From assembly GCA_022969175.1 (NCBI GenBank), contig JALJPB010000023.1:1-55893 (forward strand): a stretch of 55,893 nt of DNA, given 5' to 3'. Numbering within the stretch: position 1 is the stretch's first letter; each line of letters starts with the position of its first letter. The position numbers and the translations under genes were made by a program. The DNA is from Colwellia sp. (GTDB lineage: Bacteria; Pseudomonadota; Gammaproteobacteria; Enterobacterales; Alteromonadaceae). Positions 25,265-33,504 of the stretch are shown here, one piece after another. The notes below the pieces were generated by a model, which saw only the letters and a program-made list of their open reading frames with translations, ran no database searches and was not told where the DNA came from.

Positions 25265-25305
25265 TATTTAGGCAGTAAATTTAATTCAGAGTTACTGCCT
25301 AAATA
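25265..25305. terminator. Strong hairpin after the TetR gene
   Basis: A perfect 14-bp stem, TATTTAGGCAGTAA (25265-25278) and TTACTGCCTAAATA (25292-25305), with a 13-base loop, 10 bases after the TetR stop codon. The T-run is weak, but the symmetrical A/T ends allow use from both directions, including for the convergent esterase gene. Confidence 0.65.
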
Positions 25306-25431
25306 ATCGGCCAACCTTTATCGGGTCAATGCATTTTGGCTTGTTCAGCTGCTTAATAACTATGGTTGGAAGCAATATTAAGTAGAGTGAAAGCTGATAT
25401 TAAGGCTATATTTAATCGTATGTTAATAACC

Positions 25432-26628
25432 TTAGCTATTGGTTTTTGTCAGCTGAAGCTCAAATTCTTTAAGCATTTCTAGATGCTTGTTTTGATGCCA
25501 CTCAATCATAGTTTTTGATTTCTCTACCGCTTTTATTTGATAACTAATGGCTAGCTTTAAATCCCCAAGTGTTGCGTATGCTTTAGCTAACGATGAAAGC
25601 GCGTAAGCTGAATCTGGGTAACGCTTGGCGGTTTTTTTGTAGATAGTTAATGCCTTTTGGGGCTCATTATCGATATAAGTTTTAGCCAAGGCTTTTAACG
25701 ATCCTTCAGCCGAAACCTCAAAACCATATTTTTTATCAGATAACATTTGATAATGGGCGATAATTGCTTCAGGCCCTTTTGTAGAAATAGCTGATTCGGG
25801 CTTGAGATCGGTATGAATATCATCAAAAAGTGCTTCAATACCATTAATAACTGTCATTATGGGCTGTGACATATAGTTATTTTTGTTGTTGATATGTGCT
25901 TGCCAATTTAACGTTTTAGGAGCGAATTCAGTTAACGATTGTTCAAATGAATTAAAAGCAGGCAAACTTCCTTGTTCGTATTGATGTTTACCTGTTGAAA
26001 GGTATAAAAACCTCATCTTGTCATCGACTTTAGCTAACTGAGCTAGTTTTTCATCTGCTTGTGTTGTGATAGCGGCAAAGTTATCAGCAAGGGTTGGGCT
26101 GGTGATCATATATGCATTAAATAATTGCGGGCGGTTAAGCAGAGTATACAAACCAATGGCACCATTGCTCATGAAGCCGCTGTATATTCTAAAGCCGTTG
26201 GTGCGATATTTTTGATCTATAGCTGCCAATAAATCATTTTCAAAATAATTTAGCATGGTTGGATTTGAAGGGTCTTTTATTAACGCTTCAAATAATTGGG
26301 CAAATTCAGGATTGTACTTTGCTGGGGTAACCACGATAGTTTCAAGCCATGGCCAGCCACCATTATGACTTAACCATTCATGCACACCACTAAGATAAGG
26401 TTGGCTACGTGGGTGTAAATCAAAAATGATAAAGTATTGCTTATCTTTGTGTTTTTCTTGTGCGTAAGTTGTTGGTAAGGTGATGTTATATTCAATTGCT
26501 TCTTTAAAGTATTGAGATTTCACTTTCAAAGACTCTATCGGGTTTAAAGCGGTAATATCCGTTGCTTTAGCGACGCCAGTAAATAAAAATATCGCGATTA
26601 ACAGTGGCGCTATAAATACTTTGTTCAT
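25432..26628 (-). CDS. Exported esterase-like alpha/beta hydrolase with C-terminal TPR repeats
   Basis: A 398-residue protein. Start ATG 26628 has AAGGATAAATTA upstream; a longer in-frame start overlaps the neighbouring gene. The signal peptide 'MNKVFIAPLLIAIFLFTG' ends near 'AKA-TD'. The central domain resembles putative esterases of the Esterase_D/Fes type ('YNITLPTTYAQEKHKDKQYF', 'IIFDLHPRSQPYLSG', 'YSGFMSNGAIGLYTLL'). The usual nucleophile elbow G-x-S-x-G appears as F-M-S-N-G here, so one glycine is changed. Residues ~320-385 carry two TPRs ('KALTIYKKTAKRYPDSAYAL'). It follows two small NTF2-like genes and may share their transcript. Confidence 0.8.
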   Translation of the reverse strand: MNKVFIAPLLIAIFLFTGVAKATDITALNPIESLKVKSQYFKEAIEYNITLPTTYAQEKHKDKQYFIIFDLHPRSQPYLSGVHEWLSHNGGWPWLETIVVTPAKYNPEFAQLFEALIKDPSNPTMLNYFENDLLAAIDQKYRTNGFRIYSGFMSNGAIGLYTLLNRPQLFNAYMITSPTLADNFAAITTQADEKLAQLAKVDDKMRFLYLSTGKHQYEQGSLPAFNSFEQSLTEFAPKTLNWQAHINNKNNYMSQPIMTVINGIEALFDDIHTDLKPESAISTKGPEAIIAHYQMLSDKKYGFEVSAEGSLKALAKTYIDNEPQKALTIYKKTAKRYPDSAYALSSLAKAYATLGDLKLAISYQIKAVEKSKTMIEWHQNKHLEMLKEFELQLTKTNS

Positions 26629-26675
26629 TAATTTATCCTTTGTATTATACATTACAAGTATTGAAGTTTTTGTTA

Positions 26676-27137
26676 TTACCATAACTCTTTAATCAGTGAT
26701 ATTTTCCCTTCAGTAAAGGCAAATAAAACCAGTCGAGGCTTGGTTGCTTGCCAACTTCCGTCAGATTGAACGATACCATTTGAGTATTCTATTGCCGCAT
26801 TATTTTTACCAAAGATTGAGTTGGTGATGCGTACTTCATTTTCTTTTCCCTTTGAATACGCACCACGTTTTAGGTTACGTATAAACGCTTCACGCCATGA
26901 TTTCTTGTCGAAATTGGCTTGATATTCAACATGGATATATTTTACCTCACTATGGGTAAGTGCTAACAGTGTATCAATATCTTTTATACTAGAGCCTTTT
27001 CTACTGACTTTATCTAACGCAGAAAAATAAGTATTTACCTGTTTTAGCTGGCAAGTTGATTCACAGTCAGTAGCAAATACTTTACTAGTTAAGATTAAGC
27101 ATAAAAGTAAACAAACACTTTTCAATATTAACTTCAT
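26676..27137 (-). CDS. Exported NTF2/SnoaL-like protein
   Basis: A 153-residue protein with a signal peptide ('MKLILKSVCLLLCLILTSKV', cleavage near 'FA-TD'). The mature part has two N-terminal Cys ('DCESTCQL'), then a SnoaL-like fold: helices 'VNTYFSALDKVSRK' and strand segments 'VRITNSIFGKNNAAIEYSNG' and 'RLVLFAFTEGKISLIKELW'. Such secreted cone-shaped domains bind small ligands or act as non-catalytic partners; no function can be named. It is 47 bases upstream of the esterase start and 27 bases downstream of the second NTF2-like gene. Confidence 0.7.
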   Translation of the reverse strand: MKLILKSVCLLLCLILTSKVFATDCESTCQLKQVNTYFSALDKVSRKGSSIKDIDTLLALTHSEVKYIHVEYQANFDKKSWREAFIRNLKRGAYSKGKENEVRITNSIFGKNNAAIEYSNGIVQSDGSWQATKPRLVLFAFTEGKISLIKELW

Positions 27138-27164
27138 AACAATTCCTTTTTTATTAGTTTTTAG

Positions 27165-27626
27165 CTATTCACTGTATTTACGAATAACAGATACTTTGCC
27201 ATTTTCAATTTCAAGTACCTCCATGGTGTGGAAGTTTAAAGTCATTACCTTTTTTGTTTGGGGGTGAACGCCCGCTGCTTGTGTATCATACCGTATAACC
27301 ACTACACCAAAACCTGATGTTATGTCGACTAATGTTCCTGTGTAACTTGTATGAAGACCAAGATAGTGATTCATACCTTTACGCATGCTTTTTTTGCCAT
27401 CAGCCGTGCGAGTATCGTCACTATCGTAGGGCAAGTGTTGATGACCAATATCATCAACTAAAAACGAAAGGTAATGTTCAATATCTTGCTTGGTTGCGGT
27501 CGGTGATTGTGTAGCTGCCCACGCGTTAAAGTAGTTATTGGCAAATTCTTTAGCATTGAACTCAGTCGCACTTACACTTGGTAGTACTACTGTCGCCCAT
27601 AACAAAATCGAGATAATTATTTTCAT
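27165..27626 (-). CDS. Exported SnoaL/NTF2-like protein
   Basis: A 153-residue protein. Start ATG 27626 gives a standard signal peptide ('MKIIISILLWATVVLPSVSA-TE'); an extension to 27668 is open but unneeded, and AAAGGCAGTTAC lies upstream. The mature domain has helices 'FANNYFNAWAATQSPTATKQ' and 'DIEHYLSFLVDDIGHQHLP' and strands ending 'LNFHTMEVLEIENGKVSVIR', a clear SnoaL-like polyketide-cyclase fold. It has the same length and order of elements as its downstream neighbour, so the pair may be diverged duplicates. First gene of the probable three-gene unit. Confidence 0.75.
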   Translation of the reverse strand: MKIIISILLWATVVLPSVSATEFNAKEFANNYFNAWAATQSPTATKQDIEHYLSFLVDDIGHQHLPYDSDDTRTADGKKSMRKGMNHYLGLHTSYTGTLVDITSGFGVVVIRYDTQAAGVHPQTKKVMTLNFHTMEVLEIENGKVSVIRKYSE

Positions 27627-28198
27627 GTAACTGCCTTTATATTTATGACTGTCTGGAGAGGAGCTCATCCAATTGTCGTTGTTTGTATTTTTTAGGTCGG
27701 CTGTAGTTGCTTCGACTTACTTAGGGAAATCAGCTTGAGTTGATCTTTTAGTTTTTGCTCTTTCCAATTGAATATCAACTAATTCTTGATAGTTCGACGA
27801 TAGGGTAATGTCGCTTTTATTTATTATCAGCTCGACCGGTGACACCATATACCTTTGTTAGATCTGTAGCTATTAAACGAATGTTAAAATTTATTTCAGT
27901 GGCTAACTCCGGCATAAGTTGATGCATTTTCAATGGGTATTACCTAACAGACAGCAGCATTTGTGCCACCATAGGTGATAAACAGAGATAACTCATCAGT
28001 AAAGTGTTTAAATACTTGGGAAGACAAGGCTGGTAACAGGGATCTTTTTTAGACGATAAATTTAAATAATCCTAAATACTGAATAGCGCTACTAATATAA
28101 GTAGAATTAATTGTCGAATTCGACAATCAATTCCCGTTTTCGTTATTGCATAAAACGATATGCTTGATTGGTATAAATACCTTAAATACAGAGAGAAG
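27627..28198. other. Intergenic region with decayed minus-strand reading frames
   Basis: A gap of about 570 bases between divergent genes. The left part is the SnoaL-like promoter region. The middle (27717-27927) holds two overlapping coding-like frames listed as a possible pseudogene. The right part up to 28198 is AT-rich promoter DNA with an ATTGTCGAATTCGACAAT palindrome at about 28108-28126, a candidate operator for the following gene. Confidence 0.45.
27717..27927 (-). pseudogene. Possible frameshifted small gene, not recognised
   Basis: On the minus strand, ATG 27927 opens 36 codons ('MHQLMPELATEINFNIRLIA', ending 'VTGRADNK', TAA 27819-27817). An overlapping frame from ATG 27848 continues for 43 codons ('MVSPVELIINKSDITLSSNY', ending 'STQADFPK', TAA 27719-27717). 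Both have coding-like composition and would join through a single frameshift near 27830 into a protein of about 70 residues. No family recognised; could be chance. Confidence 0.25.
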
Positions 28199-28864
28199 AT
28201 GATGAACTCAAAAGTAGCCTTGTTAGCCGGTGCCAGTGGATTAGTGGGTCAGCAGTTTTTAGCATTATTACTTGATGAGCCAACCTATAGCCGAGTTATT
28301 GTTTTGGTTAGAAAACCATTGGCTATGTCGCATCCCAAGCTCGAACAGCAGATTATCGATTTTTCAATCGCTAATGCGGAACAAAAGGGTCTGAAAGATT
28401 TGTCGATAGATCACGCTTTTTGTACTTTAGGCACCACTATCAAACGCGCTGGCTCTAAAGTCGCTTTTCGCCAAGTTGATCAGCAATATGCTGCTAATGT
28501 TGCACAAATAGCAAAAGACAGTGGTGCACAATTGTTCGGTATAGTTACCGCAATGTCAGCCAACAGTGATTCAATGTTTTTCTATAACAAGGTTAAAGGA
28601 GATATTGAAAGGCAATTGCAACAAATGAATTTTCAACACCTTGCTGCCTTTAGGCCTTCAATGCTTGCTGGTGATCGAAATGAAAAGCGATTTGGTGAGC
28701 AATTGGGTTCAGTATTGATGAGAGTATTTGGCTTTATGATCCCACAAAATTATAAAATAATTGATGTGAAAAAAGTGGCAGCGGCTATGCTTGACTATGC
28801 TAAAAATCCAGCGCTGGGTTTTTCTGTAATTTCCTCCGGTGAAATGCTCAAAAGTAAAAAATAA
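28199..28864 (+). CDS. NAD(P)-binding epimerase/oxidoreductase (YbjT/HTATIP2-like)
   Basis: A 221-residue Rossmann-fold protein. Start at ATG 28199 (or the adjacent ATG 28202) with GAGAGAAG upstream; the open frame back to 28160 is probably leader. The dinucleotide motif 'ALLAGASGLVGQQFLALLL' (G-x-S-G-x-x-G) opens the protein, followed by 'AFCTLGTTIKRAGSKVAFRQ' and 'MSANSDSMFFYNKVKGDIER' with the conserved YNxxK (Tyr-Asn-Lys-Val-Lys), and 'FRPSMLAGDR'. This is the atypical SDR group related to human HTATIP2/TIP30 and to nucleoside-diphosphate-sugar epimerase annotations. The substrate is unknown. Confidence 0.88.
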   Translation: MMNSKVALLAGASGLVGQQFLALLLDEPTYSRVIVLVRKPLAMSHPKLEQQIIDFSIANAEQKGLKDLSIDHAFCTLGTTIKRAGSKVAFRQVDQQYAANVAQIAKDSGAQLFGIVTAMSANSDSMFFYNKVKGDIERQLQQMNFQHLAAFRPSMLAGDRNEKRFGEQLGSVLMRVFGFMIPQNYKIIDVKKVAAAMLDYAKNPALGFSVISSGEMLKSKK

Positions 28865-28920
28865 TACTCCTATTCTAAAATACTATTCTGAAATACAAAG
28901 CTAAATATAAATTCATACTG

Positions 28921-28933
28921 TGACTTTTGGCAC
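28921..28933 (+). promoter_or_regulatory. Shared 13-bp motif, copy upstream of the second ABC exporter
   Basis: TGACTTTTGGCAC, 55 bases before the adaptor start. The identical 13-mer is present at 33367-33379 upstream of the DUF2141 gene. Both copies follow ATTCAT closely. No regulator is known for it; the NarL-type regulator at 35180 is a candidate. Confidence 0.5.
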
Positions 28934-28987
28934 TGTTGGTCAAAGTAGATTTTTTTTATTCTTTTACAAACTTTGTAGGAGAATAAA

Positions 28988-30112
28988 ATGTCTCAGCTTA
29001 ATCACCATCAACCAGATATATCTCAACTAAAAATTGATCGAACACCTAGAAATAACAAAATCTGGCGCTCTGCTTATTTTACTAATGCAGTTATTGTCAT
29101 GATGATCTGTGTAAGTGCATTGTATTTAAGTGCAGGTGTTTTTATTCCTACAAGTGACATTGACAAAACTCAAGTCAAGCCAGTGATCAAAACTGCAAAT
29201 AAAAACCTGTTGTCGGCAAGTATTGACTCTTCAAAAGCTGTTGTGCTCAACAATAATCAAGTTAAGCCAAGCGATATTAGTAAGCTAAAAACCATTCTCG
29301 ATGCCAGTGGCCATATTGTTGCTAGGCGAATAGCTACGGTTTCATCTCAGGTTACCGGCAAGCTTAATAAACTTAATATTGAAGAAGGTCAGCGAGTATA
29401 TAAATCAGATGTATTGGCTGAACTCGATAATAAGCAAGCGGTAATTACTCATCAATTAACGTTAGCAGAACTTGCGGCAAAACGAGCTGGTCTTGAAGAG
29501 CTAGAGCTGCTTTTTAAACAACAAAATAAACGTTTTAATCGTAATAAGTTGTTGGCAAAACAACAGTTAATTAGTGAACAGTTATTAGAAGATAGTCAGT
29601 TTAAAAATGCTCAGTTAGCTATTCAAATGAAAAATAAACAGGCGTTAGTGCAATTAGCACAGCAAAGAGTTGCTTTAGCGCAATACCAACTGAGTCAGCA
29701 TCAAATTCGAGCGCCTTTTGACGGTGTGGTGATCAGTAAAAATGCCCAAGTTGGAGAGCTTATTTCTGCAGGTTCATCAGGCGGTGGTTTTATTCGTACC
29801 GGTGTCGGCACTATTGTTGATATGAGCTCTTTAGAAATCGAAGTTGAAGTGGGTGAAAGCTATATCCATCGGGTATTTGCCGGTCAAAAAGTAATTGCCA
29901 AACTAGATGCTTATCCAAAGTGGCAGATTCACAGTGAAGTAGTTGCCATAATTCCTACCGCCGACCGACAAAAAGCAAGCATAAAAGTACGAGTGAAGTT
30001 TTTTGAAATTGACCCAAGAATTTTGCCCGATATGGGAGTGAAAGTCAGTTTTATAAACCAAGAAGCTCATTCTGACGAAAAGGAAATTCAGACTCATGTG
30101 GCAGTCTTGTAG
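28988..30112 (+). CDS. HlyD/RND-type periplasmic adaptor of the second ABC exporter
   Basis: A 374-residue membrane-fusion protein. One N-terminal helix (residues ~28-50, 'YFTNAVIVMMICVSALYLSA') follows a ~27-residue cytosolic tail. Then come 'TVSSQVTGKLNKLNIEEGQR' (first lipoyl half), a helical hairpin (~residues 150-235), 'IRAPFDGVVISKNAQVGELI' (second lipoyl half) and a barrel domain ending 'PDMGVKVSFI'. It lacks a membrane-proximal domain of full length, like adaptors of FtsX-type exporters. TAGGAG precedes ATG 28988. It begins a four-gene unit with ATPase and two permeases. Confidence 0.92.
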   Translation: MSQLNHHQPDISQLKIDRTPRNNKIWRSAYFTNAVIVMMICVSALYLSAGVFIPTSDIDKTQVKPVIKTANKNLLSASIDSSKAVVLNNNQVKPSDISKLKTILDASGHIVARRIATVSSQVTGKLNKLNIEEGQRVYKSDVLAELDNKQAVITHQLTLAELAAKRAGLEELELLFKQQNKRFNRNKLLAKQQLISEQLLEDSQFKNAQLAIQMKNKQALVQLAQQRVALAQYQLSQHQIRAPFDGVVISKNAQVGELISAGSSGGGFIRTGVGTIVDMSSLEIEVEVGESYIHRVFAGQKVIAKLDAYPKWQIHSEVVAIIPTADRQKASIKVRVKFFEIDPRILPDMGVKVSFINQEAHSDEKEIQTHVAVL

Positions 30113-30169
30113 CACTGTGGTAATAGGCTTAATGGTTAATCAATAAATTGAATGTTAGGAAAAAAAACA

Positions 30170-30919
30170 ATGCAAAACAATAACGAGATTATTTTAAAAG
30201 CGATAAACAAAAGTTATCAAAAAGGTGATAACACCGTCGTTGTGCACGACAATTTTAACTTAACAATAAAATCAGGAGAATTTGTCGCATTGATGGGCCC
30301 GTCTGGTCTGGGGAAAAGCACACTGCTGCATTTGATGGGCGGCTTAGATCAACCAACGCAGGGAGAGGTTTGGATTGGCGGCCAGCGCATTGATAATTTA
30401 ACGCAAAAACAATTAACTCAATGGCGGGCGCAGAGTATTGGTTTTGTTTTTCAGTCACATCACTTATTGCCAGTGCTTAGTGCACAAGGCAATGTTGAAT
30501 TGCCACTAGCATTAACGCCATTAAATAGAAAACAGCGTAAAGAACATGCCAGTATGGCGTTGCAATTAGTAAGTATGAGTGAGCGAGCTGATCATTACCC
30601 CAAAGAACTTTCAGGCGGCCAAGAGCAACGAGTGGCTATTGCTCGTGCCATTGTCAGCGACCCTCAAATTTTATTGTGTGATGAACCAACAGGTAATTTA
30701 GATCGAAAAACTGCTGATGAAATTTTAGCGCTACTAGCCAAGTTAAACAGTGAGTTAGGTAAAACCATTGTCATGGTTACTCATGATAATAAGGCGGCAG
30801 AATATGCTACTCGAGTGATTAATCTTGAGTCATATATTCTCTCGCAAAATAAAGCACAAGCAGAAGCACAAAATAACAAAATGAATAAGGCTGAAGTATC
30901 ACTTGGGTCAAACTTATGA
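30170..30919 (+). CDS. ABC transporter ATP-binding protein (LolD/MacB type)
   Basis: A 249-residue nucleotide-binding subunit. ATG 30170 is preferred over the in-frame ATG 30152 because TAGGA (30156-30160) sits 9 bases before it. Motifs: Walker A 'GPSGLGKSTLLH', Q-loop 'FVFQSHHLLPVLSAQGNVEL', signature 'LSGGQEQRVAIARAI', Walker B 'ILLCDEPTGNLD', switch His in 'MVTHDNKAA'. A Gln/Asn/Lys-rich tail of about 25 residues follows the domain. The stop overlaps the next start in ATGA. Confidence 0.95.
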   Translation: MQNNNEIILKAINKSYQKGDNTVVVHDNFNLTIKSGEFVALMGPSGLGKSTLLHLMGGLDQPTQGEVWIGGQRIDNLTQKQLTQWRAQSIGFVFQSHHLLPVLSAQGNVELPLALTPLNRKQRKEHASMALQLVSMSERADHYPKELSGGQEQRVAIARAIVSDPQILLCDEPTGNLDRKTADEILALLAKLNSELGKTIVMVTHDNKAAEYATRVINLESYILSQNKAQAEAQNNKMNKAEVSLGSNL

Positions 30920-32073
30920 ATATTTGGCTTTTAGTCTGGCGAAATAGCTTTCGCAAGAAAATACGTTTTGCTTTGACCTGTGTATCAATAATGGTGGCGT
31001 TTTTTTTGTTTACCGCTTTAGCCGGAATTAATCATGCGTTAACCGCCAGTGTTAGCAGCATTAATCAGTACCGATTAATGACTAGCCATAAAATATCAAT
31101 AACACGTTCATTACCAATTAATTATCAACAAAAAATTGCAGCACTACCGGGTATAGAGCGTGTAAGTTATGCTTCATGGTTTGGTGGTTTTTTTCAAAAT
31201 GAGAAAAATCAACTCGCGGTTACTGCTGTTGAACACACCAGTTATTTTGACTTGTTCGATGAATATAAAATTCCAAAGCAGCAGTTAGCGCAATGGAAAA
31301 AAACACGTACGGGCATTATTGTTGGCCAATCATTAGCTAATAAATATGGCTGGCAAGTAGGTGATAAAGTCCCCTTAAGTTCATCGATATGGATGAATAG
31401 AAGTGGTTCATTTAGTTGGGAGTTTGTTGTTTCTGCCATTTATCAAAGTAATAAACAAGGAGGAGATAAAAAAATATTTTTCCAACATGCATATTTTGAT
31501 AAAGGCAGAGCTTATGCAAGAAACTCACTAAGTTGGCTTTCAACTAAAATTGCCCCTAATGCAGATGTAGAGCAAGCGATAAAATCAATTGATAGTTTAT
31601 TTACCCATTCCAATAGTCCAACTAGAACGACAACAGAGCAAGTTTTTGTTCAGGAGCAAGCACAACAATTTGTTGATATGGCCATGGTAATCAATGTTGT
31701 TGTCATTGCGGTGTTTTTTACTTTGTTATTAATTGTTTGCAATACCATGATTCAAACTATTCGTGAACGATTAAACGAAAGTGCGATGATGAAAGCTCTT
31801 GGTTTTTCTTCTTCATCATTAATCACAGCTATATATTTAGAGTCGTTGTTATTATTAGGTATTGGTGCAGTATTAGGCACTTTGCTAGCCAGTATTTTAT
31901 TGGGCTTTATTAAACAAAGCTTGGCTGATTTTTTACCAGGTATTTATATTTCGCCACAACATTACATTACCGTTTTTGCCCTAGTTAATATTGCTGCCGC
32001 TTTTTGTAGCTTTTTCCCGGCTTTAAAAATTAAAAGCATTGTTGTTAGTGAAGCACTAGGAGGTCAGTCATGA
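30916..32073 (+). CDS. FtsX-like ABC permease 1
   Basis: A 385-residue permease with four helices: one at the N-terminus ('FALTCVSIMVAFFLFTALAG'), then a MacB_PCD-like periplasmic domain (~residues 45-240), then three C-terminal helices with the FtsX motif 'RERLNESAMMKALGFSSSSL'. Its start overlaps the ATPase stop (ATGA) and its stop overlaps the next permease start (ATGA at 32070-32073), so all three are coupled. Two different permeases would give a heterodimeric exporter. The N-terminal 'IWLLVWRNSFRKKIRFALTC' is typical of the DevC/LolE-like group. Confidence 0.92.
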   Translation: MNIWLLVWRNSFRKKIRFALTCVSIMVAFFLFTALAGINHALTASVSSINQYRLMTSHKISITRSLPINYQQKIAALPGIERVSYASWFGGFFQNEKNQLAVTAVEHTSYFDLFDEYKIPKQQLAQWKKTRTGIIVGQSLANKYGWQVGDKVPLSSSIWMNRSGSFSWEFVVSAIYQSNKQGGDKKIFFQHAYFDKGRAYARNSLSWLSTKIAPNADVEQAIKSIDSLFTHSNSPTRTTTEQVFVQEQAQQFVDMAMVINVVVIAVFFTLLLIVCNTMIQTIRERLNESAMMKALGFSSSSLITAIYLESLLLLGIGAVLGTLLASILLGFIKQSLADFLPGIYISPQHYITVFALVNIAAAFCSFFPALKIKSIVVSEALGGQS

Positions 32074-33299
32074 GTCAGTCATTAGGTTTAATAGAGCAAC
32101 TTTATATCAATATCAAACAAGCTCAAGCCCTTACAGTAATCAACTTTAAAAGTTTTCCACAACGAATTGCCGCCTCATTGGTGAGTATTATAAGCATTGG
32201 TTGTGTCGCTGCAGTTATTTTAAGTGTTTTAGCAATGACCGAAGGCATGATGAAAACCTTACACCAGTCAGGCTTAGACAATACTATTTTAGTGATGCGT
32301 GCAGGGGCGGTATCAGAATTACAAAGTGTGATGTTTCCCGTTGAAATGAATATATTGGCTAATAACGAAAAAGTTATTCGAGATGAACAGGGGCAAGCAC
32401 AAGTGTCTGCTGAAATGTTTGTCAATGCAGAGGTAAATTTTAATGATGCTTCAGGAGAGCAAGTATCAAAAAGTTTGGCACTGAGGGGGATAAGTGCTAC
32501 CACCACCTTATTTCGCCCAAACTTTAAATTAGTCAGTGGCAAGCTTTTTAATACCGGAGTTAGAGAGTTATTGATCGGTCAAGCAATTGCCAGAAGAATG
32601 CCTGAGCTTATTGTGGATCGTATCATTACTTTGGGCGGTGCTCAATGGAAAATTAGTGGCATATTTTCAGATGAAAACAGTGTCTTTGAATCAGAGTTAT
32701 GGGCCGATATTGGTATGGTTCAAAGCGATTATCAGCGTGGCAATACCATTCAGTCAATACGATTAGCTTTAAACGATAGCAATGATTTAGCAGCACTTGA
32801 AAAAGAATGGCAAGATGATCCCCGTTTGAATATTCGCATTATTACCGAAAAGCAATTTTTTGCCGATCAGGCGGAAAGTTTAACTCGCCTTATTCGTTGG
32901 TTGGGTTTTCCTGTTGCGTTAGTAATGGCATTAGGAGCCATGGTTGCAGCGCTTAATACTATGTACGCAGCAATTGCGAGTCGTAGTAAAGAAATTGCTA
33001 CTCATAAAGCGATTGGTTTCACTCCTTTTGCTATTTCAGTGTCGATAGTGTGTGAAGCGGTATTAATTGCTTTAGTAGGCGGCGCCTTAGGTATTTTACC
33101 CTTATATCTTGTTTTTGATGGTTGGACAGCGGCTACACAAAACGCATCTAGCTTGAGTCAAATAATGTTTAATTTCGATATTAACGCCATTTTGATTGCA
33201 AAATCAATGGCACTAGCCTTGTTAATCGGATTGTTAGGGGGTTTATTGCCAGCCTTTAAAGCAATGAAGTTACCTGTTACCCAAGCCCTGCGCGATTAA
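32070..33299 (+). CDS. FtsX-like ABC permease 2
   Basis: A 409-residue permease of the same four-helix plan: first helix 'RIAASLVSIISIGCVAAVIL', a periplasmic domain (~residues 55-275), then three helices with 'IASRSKEIATHKAIGFTPFA' and a Gly-rich last helix 'ALALLIGLLGGLLPAFKAMK'. It is weakly similar to its neighbour and completes the adaptor-ATPase-permease-permease set. The exported molecule is unknown; comparable sets export lipids, peptides or macrolide-like compounds. It ends the operon; a 13-bp inverted repeat follows at 33333-33378. Confidence 0.92.
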   Translation: MSQSLGLIEQLYINIKQAQALTVINFKSFPQRIAASLVSIISIGCVAAVILSVLAMTEGMMKTLHQSGLDNTILVMRAGAVSELQSVMFPVEMNILANNEKVIRDEQGQAQVSAEMFVNAEVNFNDASGEQVSKSLALRGISATTTLFRPNFKLVSGKLFNTGVRELLIGQAIARRMPELIVDRIITLGGAQWKISGIFSDENSVFESELWADIGMVQSDYQRGNTIQSIRLALNDSNDLAALEKEWQDDPRLNIRIITEKQFFADQAESLTRLIRWLGFPVALVMALGAMVAALNTMYAAIASRSKEIATHKAIGFTPFAISVSIVCEAVLIALVGGALGILPLYLVFDGWTAATQNASSLSQIMFNFDINAILIAKSMALALLIGLLGGLLPAFKAMKLPVTQALRD

Positions 33300-33332
33300 T
33301 CGTCTTAACCCATTAGCTTTTCTTTAGATATT

Positions 33333-33379
33333 TGCCAGAAGTCATAGTAATTACCTTATATATTCATGACTTTTGGCAC
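33333..33379 (+). promoter_or_regulatory. Inverted repeat containing the shared TGACTTTTGGCAC motif
   Basis: TGCCAGAAGTCAT (33333-33345) and ATGACTTTTGGCA (33366-33378) form 13-bp arms with one G-U pair and a 20-base loop. No T-run follows. The right arm is the 13-mer also found at 28921, which has no left arm there. It could be a pair of protein-binding sites for the DUF2141 promoter, or a transcript hairpin after the exporter operon, or both. Confidence 0.5.
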
Positions 33380-33504
33380 ATCAACTTAAACAAATAATTA
33401 ATTAAACTAATGGAGTATTAAATAACTCATCAATAAAGATGAATTAACATTACTTACCTTTATTATCAATTAACGGTAGCAATTAACACTATTAGGGATT
33501 TATT

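Noticed and set aside
28921..28945. Sigma-54 promoter at TTTTGGCACTGTTGGTC
   Set aside because: TGGCAC is present but the -12 TTGC element is missing at the required spacing.
32123..32542. A 139-codon minus-strand open frame inside permease 2
   Set aside because: Antisense shadow of a well-supported FtsX permease.
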